NCBI GenBank assembly: GCA_964565765.1 | Contig: CAZMGF010000016.1 | Span: 1 to 47,602 of the forward strand | Length of the DNA stretch: 47,602 bases | Source of the DNA: Bog-1181 sp964565765 | GTDB taxonomy: Bacteria; Oederibacteriota; PGYV01; Palsa-1178 | Reading direction: 5' to 3' | Shown: one piece after another, positions 1-8,401 of the stretch | How positions within the stretch are numbered: the first letter of the stretch is position 1 | How the letters are laid out: each line of letters starts with the position of its first letter | Program-made: the position numbers and the translations under genes | Notes under the pieces: model-generated | Database searches by the model: none | What the model was told of the DNA's origin: nothing | Seen by the model: only the letters and a program-made list of their open reading frames with translations

Positions 1-2
1 CC

Positions 3-3000
3 GTAACACCTACAGTAACTGAAACTGTCACTCAAACGGTAACGCAAACGGTGACCCAGACAGTAACGCAGACGGTTACTCAAACAGCAACGCAGACGGT
101 TACTCAGACAGCGACACAGACTGTAACGCAAACAGTAACGCAGACTGTGACACAAACAGTAACTCAAACGGTGACACAGACCGTCACGCAGACAGTGACT
201 CCGTCAGTAACTTCAACAATTACGCAGACGGTAACACCAACAATAACTTCAACAGTAACTCAGACAATCACACCCACAATAACTGAAACTGTAACGCCGA
301 CTGCCACACAGACGGTAACGCAGACAGTCACACCGACAATAACTTCAACCGTGACGCAGACAACCACGCCTACAGTAACTGAAACTGCCACCCAGACTGT
401 AACGCAGACAGCAACACCAACAGTAACTTCGACAGTAACGCAGACAGTGACTCCGACAGTAACTTTAACAGCAACGCAGACAGTAACGCCAACGGTAACT
501 GAAACGGCAACGCAGACCGTGACACAGACTATAACGCAGACAGCAACACCAACAGTAACTTCAACAGTAACGCAGACAGTGACTCCGACAATAACCCAGA
601 CAGTGACGCCGACTGCAACTGAAACAGTAACACAAACAATAACCCAGACAGTAACACCGACAGTAACGGCAACTGATACCCAGACAGTGACGCCGACAAT
701 GACCACGACTGATACGCAGACAGTAACACCTACAATAACAGCTACAGTAACCCAGACCGTCACGCCGACGGAAACTGAAACAGCAACTGCGACAATAACT
801 GCGACCGTAACGCAGACAGTAACGCCTACAATAACAGCGACAGTGACGCAGACTGTTACACCGACTGTAACTGAAACAGTAACCGCCACCGACACCCAGA
901 CAGTAACACCGACAATAACGGCCACAGTGACTCAGACAATCACACCGACAGTAACTGAAACAGTAACTGTGACAGCGACGCAGACAGTGACGCCTACAAT
1001 AACCGCTACGGTTACGCAGACAGTCACACCGACAATAACGGCGACGGCAACGCAGACAATAACACCAACAATAACAGCTACAGTGACGCAGACAGTCACG
1101 CCTACTGTAACAGAAACAGCAACGGCGACAGTAACGGCAACTGACACCCAGACAGTGACGCCGACAATAACCGCAACCGATACCCAGACAGTAACGCCGA
1201 CAATAACAGCTACAGTTACGCAGACTGTAACGCCTACTGTAACAGAAACAGCAACGGCGACAATAACCGCAACCGTGACTCAGACGGTGACGCCTACAAT
1301 AACGGCGACAGTAACCCAGACAATTACACCGACTGTAACTGAAACAGTAACGGCCACAGTAACACAGACAATGACGCCAACATACACAAATACAGTGACG
1401 CCGACGGTGACAAGCACAGTTACGCCTACAGTTACAGAGACAGCAACGCCGACAGACACAAGCACGTCGACGCCTACAGTCACGAGTACAATAACACCGA
1501 CAGTGACAAGCACGGTGACGCCAACAGTGACAGAGACATCAACGCCGACATTCACGAACACAGTGACACCGACCGCTACAAGTACGGTAACACCAACAAT
1601 AACAGAGACTGCAACGCCGACAGATACACAGACAGTTACGCCTACGGTAACAAGCACGGCAACGCCTACTGTAACATCAACCGTAACACAGACGATAACC
1701 CAGACGGCAACGCCTACAGTCACTGAAACTGTTTCTCCTACAGTAACCCAGACAGTGACCCCCACGGCAACCCAGACAGTGACACCCACGGTAACCCAGA
1801 CAGTGACACCCACGGTAACCCAGACAGTAACGCCTACTATAACCGAGACAGTCACACCTACTATAACAAGTACGGCAACTCCTACAGTAACAAGTACGGT
1901 AACTCCTACAATAACAGAGACTTCCACATATACATTCACAAACACAATAACACCGACGTATACACCCACATACACATCAACCCTGACTTATACTCCCACA
2001 GTAACGCAGACAGTCACTCAAACCGTGACTTCCACCGTAACTGAAACAGTAACGCCGACAGTGACCATGACGGTAACGCCGACAGTGACCATGACGGTAA
2101 CGCCGACAGTAACCATGACTGATACCGAAACAATTACCAATACAATAACACCCACATTTACTCCATCTGTTACACAGACAAATACCCCTACTTCGACTTA
2201 TACCGCAACATTTACAGTGACACAGACAGTAACGCAGACAGTAACCCCGACGGTTACTGAAACTTCAACTCCCACAGACACCCAGACAGCAACACCTACG
2301 GTGACGCAGACGGTAACACCCACGGTTACACCTACATTTACTTCAACGGATACGCCCACATTTACACAGACAGTCACACAGACTTTCACCCCGACTGACA
2401 CGCGTACCTTCACGCCGACAAGCACGCCGACATATACGACAACAGCAAGCGCGACGTTTACATATACATCCACATACACACAGACAATAACCCAGACAAA
2501 TACGCCGCAAAATACGCGGACTTTCACCCCGACATCAACTTACACGGTAACTTCGACATTTACCCCGACATATACGTCGACTATTACCGCGACGTGGACG
2601 GTGTCACCGACGTTCACTGTTTCACCTACCGTTTCGCCGACGCCTATTTTTGAAATGATAATTGGCGTGTATAATTCAGCCGGCGAAATTGTTAAGCACC
2701 TTCTCATAGGAGGGGCTTACGGAGTGCCGGATAATTTCACAATAAATAATTCAACGTTCAGCCCGGATGACGGCGGCAAAGCCCAGATCATAGTTGACCA
2801 GACTACAGTATACTGGGATGGAACTTCAGATCAGAATGCGGTTGTACAAAATGGCATATATTATGTAAAAATAGAGGTACTTGATAAATATGGCATCAGC
2901 CACACGCTTGTACAGCCTGTTACAGTACTGACAAACAGCATAAGCGCGGAATTCAGGATATACAACAGCGCCGGAGAAGTGGTAAAGACAATACCTGTAA

Positions 3001-3539
3001 AGCTTGCGTCAACAGGTTCCAGCGTACTTACAGCCGCTTCATCGGTATTCTCGCCAGGAACCGGAAATGGCGGGGCGCTTAATACCCTGGACTTCACATA
3101 TATGGGACAGACAATAAAGTGGGACGGCACAAATGATGAAAACCAGATTGTGGGCAACGGCGTCTATACCGCGTCCCTTGTAACAACCGATAAGACGGGT
3201 TATACGGCCGTAGCAACCACAAGCGTTACTGTCCTGCATGACGCGTATGAACTTATCGGTAATTTGAGGATAATACCGAATCCAGTAAATAACGCTAATA
3301 ATACAGTAATGCATATGAAGTACGACGCGGTAAGCGGAGCAAAGATAACCGGCAAGATATATAACATGGCAGGCGAGCTTGTGCGCACACTGCAGGATAA
3401 CACAAACGCGGGAGAACTGGTATGGGATCTGAGCGTGGACCGCGAGATTGCCGGAGGCCTGTATGTGGCTGTAATCTATTGCGAGACTGATACCGGACTC
3501 AGGAAAATACTGATTGGAAAGTTTGTGATACTGCGTTAA
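3..3539 (+). CDS. Giant threonine-repeat surface protein with three FlgD/Ig-like C-terminal domains (5' end outside window)
   Basis: The frame is open from base 3, so the true start lies upstream; GTG at 51 is only an internal codon. About 880 visible residues follow a strict x-Thr alternation (TVTQ, TPTV, TETA units), then about 295 residues of globular sequence. That part holds two related Ig-like domains (about 2650-2930 and 2940-3230), each with a YNSAGE motif near its start and a WDGT motif near its end, as in FlgD-type Ig folds. A last domain (about 3240-3536) has PNP, an IYNMAGE turn and a GGLYV strand, resembling type IX secretion sorting domains. The array contains no Cys, so it is probably an extended stalk on the cell surface, possibly O-glycosylated. 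The cell-surface role is inferred; no signal peptide is visible because the N-terminus is missing. A hairpin terminator follows the stop. Confidence 0.8.
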   Translation, partial: VTPTVTETVTQTVTQTVTQTVTQTVTQTATQTVTQTATQTVTQTVTQTVTQTVTQTVTQTVTQTVTPSVTSTITQTVTPTITSTVTQTITPTITETVTPTATQTVTQTVTPTITSTVTQTTTPTVTETATQTVTQTATPTVTSTVTQTVTPTVTLTATQTVTPTVTETATQTVTQTITQTATPTVTSTVTQTVTPTITQTVTPTATETVTQTITQTVTPTVTATDTQTVTPTMTTTDTQTVTPTITATVTQTVTPTETETATATITATVTQTVTPTITATVTQTVTPTVTETVTATDTQTVTPTITATVTQTITPTVTETVTVTATQTVTPTITATVTQTVTPTITATATQTITPTITATVTQTVTPTVTETATATVTATDTQTVTPTITATDTQTVTPTITATVTQTVTPTVTETATATITATVTQTVTPTITATVTQTITPTVTETVTATVTQTMTPTYTNTVTPTVTSTVTPTVTETATPTDTSTSTPTVTSTITPTVTSTVTPTVTETSTPTFTNTVTPTATSTVTPTITETATPTDTQTVTPTVTSTATPTVTSTVTQTITQTATPTVTETVSPTVTQTVTPTATQTVTPTVTQTVTPTVTQTVTPTITETVTPTITSTATPTVTSTVTPTITETSTYTFTNTITPTYTPTYTSTLTYTPTVTQTVTQTVTSTVTETVTPTVTMTVTPTVTMTVTPTVTMTDTETITNTITPTFTPSVTQTNTPTSTYTATFTVTQTVTQTVTPTVTETSTPTDTQTATPTVTQTVTPTVTPTFTSTDTPTFTQTVTQTFTPTDTRTFTPTSTPTYTTTASATFTYTSTYTQTITQTNTPQNTRTFTPTSTYTVTSTFTPTYTSTITATWTVSPTFTVSPTVSPTPIFEMIIGVYNSAGEIVKHLLIGGAYGVPDNFTINNSTFSPDDGGKAQIIVDQTTVYWDGTSDQNAVVQNGIYYVKIEVLDKYGISHTLVQPVTVLTNSISAEFRIYNSAGEVVKTIPVKLASTGSSVLTAASSVFSPGTGNGGALNTLDFTYMGQTIKWDGTNDENQIVGNGVYTASLVTTDKTGYTAVATTSVTVLHDAYELIGNLRIIPNPVNNANNTVMHMKYDAVSGAKITGKIYNMAGELVRTLQDNTNAGELVWDLSVDREIAGGLYVAVIYCETDTGLRKILIGKFVILR
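1746..1829 (+). repeat. Near-identical 24-nt tandem repeat, about 3.5 copies
   Basis: Units starting at 1746, 1770 and 1794 are 24 nt long; the second and third are identical and the first differs at two bases, followed by a diverging partial copy from 1818. Each encodes eight residues of Thr-x alternation. The identity contrasts with the scrambled codons elsewhere in the array and points to recent slippage or duplication. Confidence 0.8.
2051..2118 (+). repeat. Perfect 24-nt tandem repeat encoding TPTVTMTV units
   Basis: Units at 2051-2074 and 2075-2098 are identical, and a third partial copy (2099-2118) differs at one base. This is the only part of the array with Met in the variable position, so it is a young local expansion. 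Confidence 0.8.
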
Positions 3540-3567
3540 ATGCAGGGCCTTTTTAGGGAAAGGCACG

Positions 3568-3606
3568 GGCCGGAACACGGTAATGAGCCGTGTCCCGGCC
3601 ATTTTT
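3568..3606 (+). terminator. GC-rich hairpin plus T-run after the surface-protein gene
   Basis: A 13-bp stem with one A-C mismatch (3568-3580 with 3588-3600, GGCCGG...CCGGCC) and a short loop is followed by five T at 3602-3606. The T-run ends only two bases before the AGGAGG ribosome-binding site of the next gene, so the element may also act as a read-through attenuator. Confidence 0.75.
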
Positions 3607-3619
3607 ACAGGAGGATAAA

Positions 3620-5071
3620 TTGAAAATACTGACGGAAAATTTTGAAAATTATATGGGCGATGAATCCAATACAAAAAGCGCAGGTATAGAAGCTGTATAT
3701 ATACCGGACAGCGACTCGGAAATTTTTGAATTACTGAAAAAAAATACTCCCCTTACCGTATATGCCGGGGGAACCGGGATTGTTGCCGGCGGGATTGCCG
3801 AAGAGGGCTCGGTGATATCGGTTGAGAATTTTAAATTTCTTCATATTGATCAGGATTTGCAGGAGGTTTCAGCCGGAGCAGGAGTGACTTTAAGCGAACT
3901 AACCACAGCTCTTTCCGGGAATAATCTATGGTATCCCGCCGATTCAACGGAGCAATCGGCCACAATAGGCGGAAACGCGGCGACATGCGCCTGGGGCACG
4001 CGGAGCTATAAATACGGCTCAATAAGAAATTATATTAATGCCGTCCATGTAATAATCCCGGGATTGGGCAAGCTCCGCCTGGCCAGGGGCGAGAACAAGG
4101 CTGAGAACCTGCGTTTTCCGGGTGAAATTAAAAGCGGGGGAAAGACATATTGTTTTCCGGGGGCCGGTAAAACAGCCATTAATCTTGCGGATACTGTAAG
4201 TGAATTCCCGAAAAAAAACAGCGCCGGATATTATATGAAAAAAGAGATGGACCTCGTGGACCTGATTATAGGAAGCGAAGGAACCCTTGGAATAATCACC
4301 CTGCTGGAATTTAATGTGCTGAAAAAGCCGTGCGACATTACCGCTTTTATGTCGTTTTTCAGGAATGAAAATGAAGCGTTTGCTTTTGTGAAAAAGGTGA
4401 AATCATTAAAGGGGGATTTTTCGCCGTGTTCTGTGGAATTTATGGACCTGGAATCCTTAAAATTATTAAAAAACCATTCTTTTAATGTCCGGGAAACAGG
4501 TCCGGCGGTATTTCTTGAGATAGAAACACCGGCATCAGGGAATCCTGACGGAGCCGTTGACTTTGCCGCTGATGTTTTCAGGGCATCCGGGATACGTGAA
4601 GAAGATGTGGTCGTATCATCAACAAAAGAAAAAAGGGATTATATTTATTCCATAAGGGAAGGGCTGCCGAGGGCGGTAAACAGCCAGATAAGGCTGGCCG
4701 GACAAAAAAAAGCGGCAACTGACTTTTCGGTAAATGACGGGGAAGAAGGCGAATTGTTGGAAATATACATGAAAATGAGAAGCAGTTCCGGAATTAAAAC
4801 TGTTTTGTTCGGCCATGCCGGGGACAATAATTTGCACCTGAATTTTATTCCTAAAAGCGCGCAAGAATACGCCAAAGCCCGTGAAATATGCGAAACAGCC
4901 GCCAGGGAAGTCGGGGCGCTTAAGGGCTCAATCGCGGCGGAACACGGGGTGGGAAAAATGAAAAAACATATGTTGAAATATATGTACAAAGAGGATACTT
5001 TGTCGGCAATGCGAGAAATAAAACATAAATTTGACCCGGAGATTATTTTGAACAGGGGAAGCGTTATCTGA
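3620..5071 (+). CDS. FAD-linked oxidase / dehydrogenase (GlcD / D-lactate dehydrogenase-like)
   Basis: The TTG at 3620 is chosen because AGGAGG (3609-3614) sits five bases upstream; an in-frame GTG at 3590 lies inside the terminator stem and has no ribosome-binding site. The 483-residue product has an N-terminal PCMH-type FAD-binding domain (about residues 40-220, with YAGGTGIVAGG and ATIGGNAATCAWGTRSYKYG) and a C-terminal FAD-oxidase domain ending with HAGDNNLHLNF and EHGVGKMKK. This is the GlcD/Dld layout for FAD-dependent oxidation of a 2-hydroxy acid such as glycolate or lactate. Substrate and electron acceptor cannot be read from the sequence, and no GlcE/GlcF partner is adjacent. It overlaps the next gene by one base (TGATG), so translation is probably coupled. 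Confidence 0.88.
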   Translation: MKILTENFENYMGDESNTKSAGIEAVYIPDSDSEIFELLKKNTPLTVYAGGTGIVAGGIAEEGSVISVENFKFLHIDQDLQEVSAGAGVTLSELTTALSGNNLWYPADSTEQSATIGGNAATCAWGTRSYKYGSIRNYINAVHVIIPGLGKLRLARGENKAENLRFPGEIKSGGKTYCFPGAGKTAINLADTVSEFPKKNSAGYYMKKEMDLVDLIIGSEGTLGIITLLEFNVLKKPCDITAFMSFFRNENEAFAFVKKVKSLKGDFSPCSVEFMDLESLKLLKNHSFNVRETGPAVFLEIETPASGNPDGAVDFAADVFRASGIREEDVVVSSTKEKRDYIYSIREGLPRAVNSQIRLAGQKKAATDFSVNDGEEGELLEIYMKMRSSSGIKTVLFGHAGDNNLHLNFIPKSAQEYAKAREICETAAREVGALKGSIAAEHGVGKMKKHMLKYMYKEDTLSAMREIKHKFDPEIILNRGSVI

Positions 5072-6180
5072 TGAAAAAGACAGCTCTGGATACTATTTCA
5101 GGGAAGGCCGCCGCCATGGATGTATATGACCAAAAAGGCAGCATGTTGATAAAGGCCGGCACATGTGCCGCGGAATCATCCATTCAGAAGCTTAAAGACT
5201 CCGGTATCCCGTTTATTTACACACGGGACGCAGATATAAAAGTAAGCAGTATTTATGAAGGCTCCACAATTGCCGAATTGCTGAAAGTGCTCTGGTATTA
5301 TAAATCCGCGGGCGGGCAAAAAAGCGAATTATTAAAAAGATACAGCATTGAAGAAGTAAAACGGTTCATCTCATATTCCAAAGAATCTTCAACAAAACTT
5401 GCCTGGGGACATATATTCGGCTATTTTGCCGCCAGGATAATAAAGGAAATGAAAAAAGGGGGAAAACAATGTTATGATTTTCAGGATTACCGGTCTTTGG
5501 AATCGTATAATAATTTTCACGGGGTCAATTGCGCGTGCATAAGCGCCGCAATAGGATATAATATGGGGTTAAATGGCGGCGAATTGTCAGAATTAATAAC
5601 CGGCGCGCTTCTTTCAGATGCAAAAATGGAACTGTTTGGTTTTGTTGATGAAAAAAGGGAGTTGAGTCATTCTGAAACTGAAGAAATGAGGACGCATACC
5701 TTTGCGGGTTTTGAGGCTGTACGCGGAACATATGGAATTTCATCCATGTCGGCGGCTATAGTTTTAAGGCACCATGAAAGGCACGACGGGAGCGGCTATC
5801 CAAAAGGGTTAAAGACAGCTGAAATACCCCTCCCGGCGAGAATCGCCGCAGTGGCGGACGTCTATGATTCAATGACGAGCCACAGGCCGTTCAGGGAAGG
5901 GTATTTACCTGAAGAGGCATGGGAATTCATTGCCATAAATTCAGGAAAGCTTTTTGATCCTGATGTAGTATCCGAGTTCAAACGGACAGTCCCGAAATTT
6001 ATGCCGGGTGATACAGTGGAAACAAAAAGGGGGGACAAAGCCGTGATAGGGAAAAATTTTTACGGCAGGGCGGAAGACCCCGGGATAATAATAATTGAAA
6101 AAACAGGGCAAAGTGTTATAATTTCTTCCGGCGAAAGGGCTGAAAATCCCGCCGTTAAAACAACCTTATCAATACGCTAA
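5071..6180 (+). CDS. HD-GYP domain protein with degenerate HD motif
   Basis: This 369-residue protein has an N-terminal region of about 130 residues that I do not recognise. An HD-GYP domain (about 145-290) follows, then a short C-terminal domain (about 300-369). HD-GYP hallmarks are clear: His150, His209, HHE at 234-236, DGSGYP at 239-244, and the VADVYDSMTSHRPFREG block. The expected HD of the HDIGK motif reads Ser-Asp (182-183), within LLSDAKMEL, so a metal-ligand His is missing and the GK is also lost. Intact family members hydrolyse cyclic di-GMP; this one may be weakly active or act as a binding or regulatory protein. It sits between the FAD oxidase (1-nt overlap) and parA (12 nt). Confidence 0.87.
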   Translation: MKKTALDTISGKAAAMDVYDQKGSMLIKAGTCAAESSIQKLKDSGIPFIYTRDADIKVSSIYEGSTIAELLKVLWYYKSAGGQKSELLKRYSIEEVKRFISYSKESSTKLAWGHIFGYFAARIIKEMKKGGKQCYDFQDYRSLESYNNFHGVNCACISAAIGYNMGLNGGELSELITGALLSDAKMELFGFVDEKRELSHSETEEMRTHTFAGFEAVRGTYGISSMSAAIVLRHHERHDGSGYPKGLKTAEIPLPARIAAVADVYDSMTSHRPFREGYLPEEAWEFIAINSGKLFDPDVVSEFKRTVPKFMPGDTVETKRGDKAVIGKNFYGRAEDPGIIIIEKTGQSVIISSGERAENPAVKTTLSIR

Positions 6181-6192
6181 AGGAGCATTTAT

Positions 6193-6984
6193 ATGGCAAG
6201 AATAATTTCCGTGGCAAACCAGAAGGGCGGGGTCGGCAAGACCACGACCACGGTCAATACCGCCAGCGCGATCGCGGCGCGGGGTAAAAAAGTGCTTATA
6301 GTCGATATCGACCCGCAGGGGAACTCGACTATAGGGCTTGGCATAGACAAAGAAAGCGAAGATGAAAATGTATATCACCTGCTGGTTTCGGGGGTTCCGG
6401 CCATGAATGTGATAAAAAAAACCTCCTATGAAAATCTTGATATAATGCCGTCAAATATAGACCTTACCGGGGCCGAAGTGGAACTGGTAAACGAGGAAGA
6501 GAGGGAAACAAGGCTAAAAAAGGGCTTAAGCCCGATAAAAAAAGATTACGATTATATATTCATTGATTCGCCGCCGTCGCTCGGACTGCTCACTTTAAAT
6601 TCTCTGGTGGCTTCCGATTCGGTAATGATTCCGATGCAGTGCGAGTTTTACGCGCTTGACGGGCTGGGGCAGCTTTTGAGCACAATAAGCCTTGTAAAGG
6701 AATCATTCAATCCCGGCCTGACCATAGAAGGCGTAGTTATTACAATGTTCGACGGCCGTACAAGCCTTTCACTGCAGGTAGTGCAGGAGATAAAAAAGAA
6801 GTTTAAGGACAGGGTTTATGACACCGTAATACCCAGAAATGTAAGGCTCTCGGAGGCGCCAAGCTTCGGGCAGCCCATTGATATATATGACAGGAATTCC
6901 AAAGGAGCGGCCGCGTATGACAGGCTTGCCGCCGAGATAACGGGAATAAAAGAGGCGCTAAAAAGCGCCGTGAGAAAGGGGTAA
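6193..6984 (+). CDS. parA: Chromosome partitioning ATPase ParA (Soj family)
   Basis: The 263-residue product begins with a deviant Walker A motif, KGGVGKTT (residues 11-18), followed by VDIDPQGN (Walker A' region) and FIDSPPSLG (Walker B). These are the standard marks of chromosomal ParA/Soj, whose ATP-dependent DNA binding and ParB-stimulated hydrolysis drive origin segregation. The short N-terminus without an extra HTH domain matches chromosomal rather than P1-plasmid ParA. An AGGAG sequence precedes the ATG. It is five bases from parB, the usual bicistron. Confidence 0.95.
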   Translation: MARIISVANQKGGVGKTTTTVNTASAIAARGKKVLIVDIDPQGNSTIGLGIDKESEDENVYHLLVSGVPAMNVIKKTSYENLDIMPSNIDLTGAEVELVNEEERETRLKKGLSPIKKDYDYIFIDSPPSLGLLTLNSLVASDSVMIPMQCEFYALDGLGQLLSTISLVKESFNPGLTIEGVVITMFDGRTSLSLQVVQEIKKKFKDRVYDTVIPRNVRLSEAPSFGQPIDIYDRNSKGAAAYDRLAAEITGIKEALKSAVRKG

Positions 6985-6989
6985 AGCAT

Positions 6990-7850
6990 ATGGCAAGACA
7001 GGCGCTTGGAAAAGGGCTGGAGGCACTTATACCGGGTTCGAAATCAAGGGTAACGTCAGGCGGCGTGCCGCAAAAAGGATTTCTGGAAATAGCCTTAAAT
7101 GACATCAGGCCGAATCCTAATCAGCCGAGAAAACGGTTTGCCCCGGAAAAACTCGAGGAACTTATCAAATCGGTAAAAGCAAAGGGAGTAATTGAACCCT
7201 TGATAGTCAAGGAAAACGGTGGCCGGTACGAACTGATTGCCGGCGAGCGCAGGTTTATAGCGGCCCAGCGCGCCGGATTAAAGGCCGTTCCTGTTATAAT
7301 AAAAAACGTATCAAGCGCCGAACAGCTTGAAATAGGGCTCATTGAAAATATCATGAGGCAGGATTTAAACCCTGTTGAAGAGGCGACGGCTTTTAAAAAC
7401 CTTATGGAAAGTTACAAATGCACTCAGGAAGAACTTGCCGACAAAATAGGCATCAACAGGGCAAACCTTGCCAATACAATAAGGGTGTTGAGGCTTCCCG
7501 CAGAAGTTCAGCAGTACCTGGCAAACGAAGAACTCTCCCTCGGGCACGCCAAAGTCTTGCTGGGCGTGGAGGATAAAACAAAGGTAAAAAATCTTGCCGA
7601 CCAGGCTCTCAGAAGGCAGCTTTCGGTGCGGGAGCTTGAGGCGCTTATTGAAAAAAACGGGCAGAAAAGGCAGGCTTCCAGGCAGCAGCAGGGCGCGTCG
7701 GCAGAGATGAAAAGCGTTGAAAATAAATTAAAAATACGTTTCGGCACAAAGGTTGCCATTAAAGGGAACTATAAAAAAGGCGCAATACATATAGAATATT
7801 ATAATCCCGAGGATTTTGAACGGATAATTGAAATACTGAACATAAAGTAG
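6990..7850 (+). CDS. parB: Chromosome partitioning protein ParB (Spo0J family)
   Basis: The 286-residue protein starts with the common chromosomal ParB N-terminus (GKGLEALIP). Next comes the ParB/Srx-like CTP-binding domain with PNQPRKRF and GERRFIAA, then the IENIMRQDLNPVEEA block. A central helix-turn-helix (LADKIGINRANLANTIRVLRL) would recognise parS, and a C-terminal dimerisation region follows. It would load on parS as a CTP-dependent clamp and stimulate ParA. I found no convincing parS site in the window. A bidirectional hairpin terminator follows the stop. Confidence 0.95.
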   Translation: MARQALGKGLEALIPGSKSRVTSGGVPQKGFLEIALNDIRPNPNQPRKRFAPEKLEELIKSVKAKGVIEPLIVKENGGRYELIAGERRFIAAQRAGLKAVPVIIKNVSSAEQLEIGLIENIMRQDLNPVEEATAFKNLMESYKCTQEELADKIGINRANLANTIRVLRLPAEVQQYLANEELSLGHAKVLLGVEDKTKVKNLADQALRRQLSVRELEALIEKNGQKRQASRQQQGASAEMKSVENKLKIRFGTKVAIKGNYKKGAIHIEYYNPEDFERIIEILNIK

Positions 7851-7864
7851 GCTTAAGGCAAATA

Positions 7865-7897
7865 AAAAAAGCCGGCTTAATGCCGGCTTTTTTTATT
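7865..7897. terminator. Bidirectional intrinsic terminator between parB and the converging small gene
   Basis: The stem AGCCGGC/GCCGGCT (7870-7876 with 7882-7888, loop TTAAT) is flanked by an A-run on the left and a T-run on the right (7888-7894), so it can terminate in both directions. It lies between the parB stop (7850) and the stop of the minus-strand gene (7907). Confidence 0.88.
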
Positions 7898-7906
7898 TAT
7901 ATAATT

Positions 7907-8338
7907 TCACTTTGGCTTTTTAATGGGGGCGTTGGAGGCTTTCTGGACCTCTGCGGAGAGCTGCTGGACCCAGGCCTGATATTCCGGCGTAATTTCCTTC
8001 AGGCGGTCCTTTGATTTCTTGAGCCATTCAGATTCCGGCGCGTAAAAAAGGTCGACAACCGTCTGATATTCCACGTAGGCGTTCTTCAGGGCGTTGTCGT
8101 CCATGAGCATTTCATATTCTATCTCTGTTATCTCTTTTTTCTTCAGCTTGTCGTCGTAATACTGTTTTTTTGCCTCGGGAACCCTGTAAAAATTAAGGTA
8201 TTTTTCCCCTTCTTTATACTCGCGCTCGGCGCGGCGTACAACTTCAAAAGCGGCCATTATGTATATAATAACCCCTACTGCCGCGATAAGGCCTATTGTT
8301 ATAAGCACGTCTTTTGTTGATGGTTTTTTATCTTCCAT
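7907..8338 (-). CDS. Small single-pass membrane protein, unknown function
   Basis: This 143-residue protein is not recognised. A hydrophobic segment at about residues 11-31 (VLITIGLIAAVGVIIYIMAA) is preceded by a short charged N-terminus, indicating a membrane anchor. The rest is a charged, mostly helical region rich in Lys, Glu and Tyr, ending in a Lys/Pro tail. AAGGAGG lies 11 bases upstream of the ATG, a wide spacing. It is one of only two minus-strand genes here and has its own consensus promoter. Hydrophobicity and charge suggest a soluble helical domain tethered at the membrane; which side it faces cannot be decided. Confidence 0.75.
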   Translation of the reverse strand: MEDKKPSTKDVLITIGLIAAVGVIIYIMAAFEVVRRAEREYKEGEKYLNFYRVPEAKKQYYDDKLKKKEITEIEYEMLMDDNALKNAYVEYQTVVDLFYAPESEWLKKSKDRLKEITPEYQAWVQQLSAEVQKASNAPIKKPK

Positions 8339-8372
8339 TATGCACGTAACCTCCTTAAAGTAAATTTTTTAA

Positions 8373-8401
8373 ATTATAAGATGAAAAAAGAGCTTTGTCA
8401 A
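8373..8401 (-). promoter_or_regulatory. Consensus sigma70-type promoter for the minus-strand membrane protein
   Basis: On the minus strand, TTGACA (8401-8396) and TATAAT (8378-8373) are separated by exactly 17 bases: both boxes perfect and the spacing ideal. It points at the 143-residue gene, giving a leader of about 30 nt. Confidence 0.8.

Larger units (their letters stand above)
1..2645 (+). repeat. Coding tandem array, 6/12-nt basic period (Thr-x alternation)
   Basis: Every second codon is a Thr codon (ACA, ACG, ACT and ACC are all used), giving a 6-nt period. A 12-nt unit (Thr-Gln-Thr-Val or Thr-Pro-Thr-Val) and longer 24-72-nt super-repeats lie on top. Synonymous codons are well mixed over most of the array, which suggests old copies under protein-level selection. 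The variable position drifts from Val/Ile/Gln/Ala/Glu at the left to Ser/Asp/Pro in the middle and Tyr/Phe/Ser near 2400-2620. Confidence 0.9.

Noticed and set aside
260..1975. Long open frames on the minus strand inside the Thr array (for example 260-925, 932-1147, 1280-1975)
   Set aside because: They are a by-product of the ACN-NNN codon period, whose complement has no stops in one frame. They give Val-x-Val repeats without ribosome-binding sites.
1..2645. CRISPR array or non-coding satellite
   Set aside because: There are no unique spacers, and the period is in frame and codes for a continuous protein ending in globular domains.
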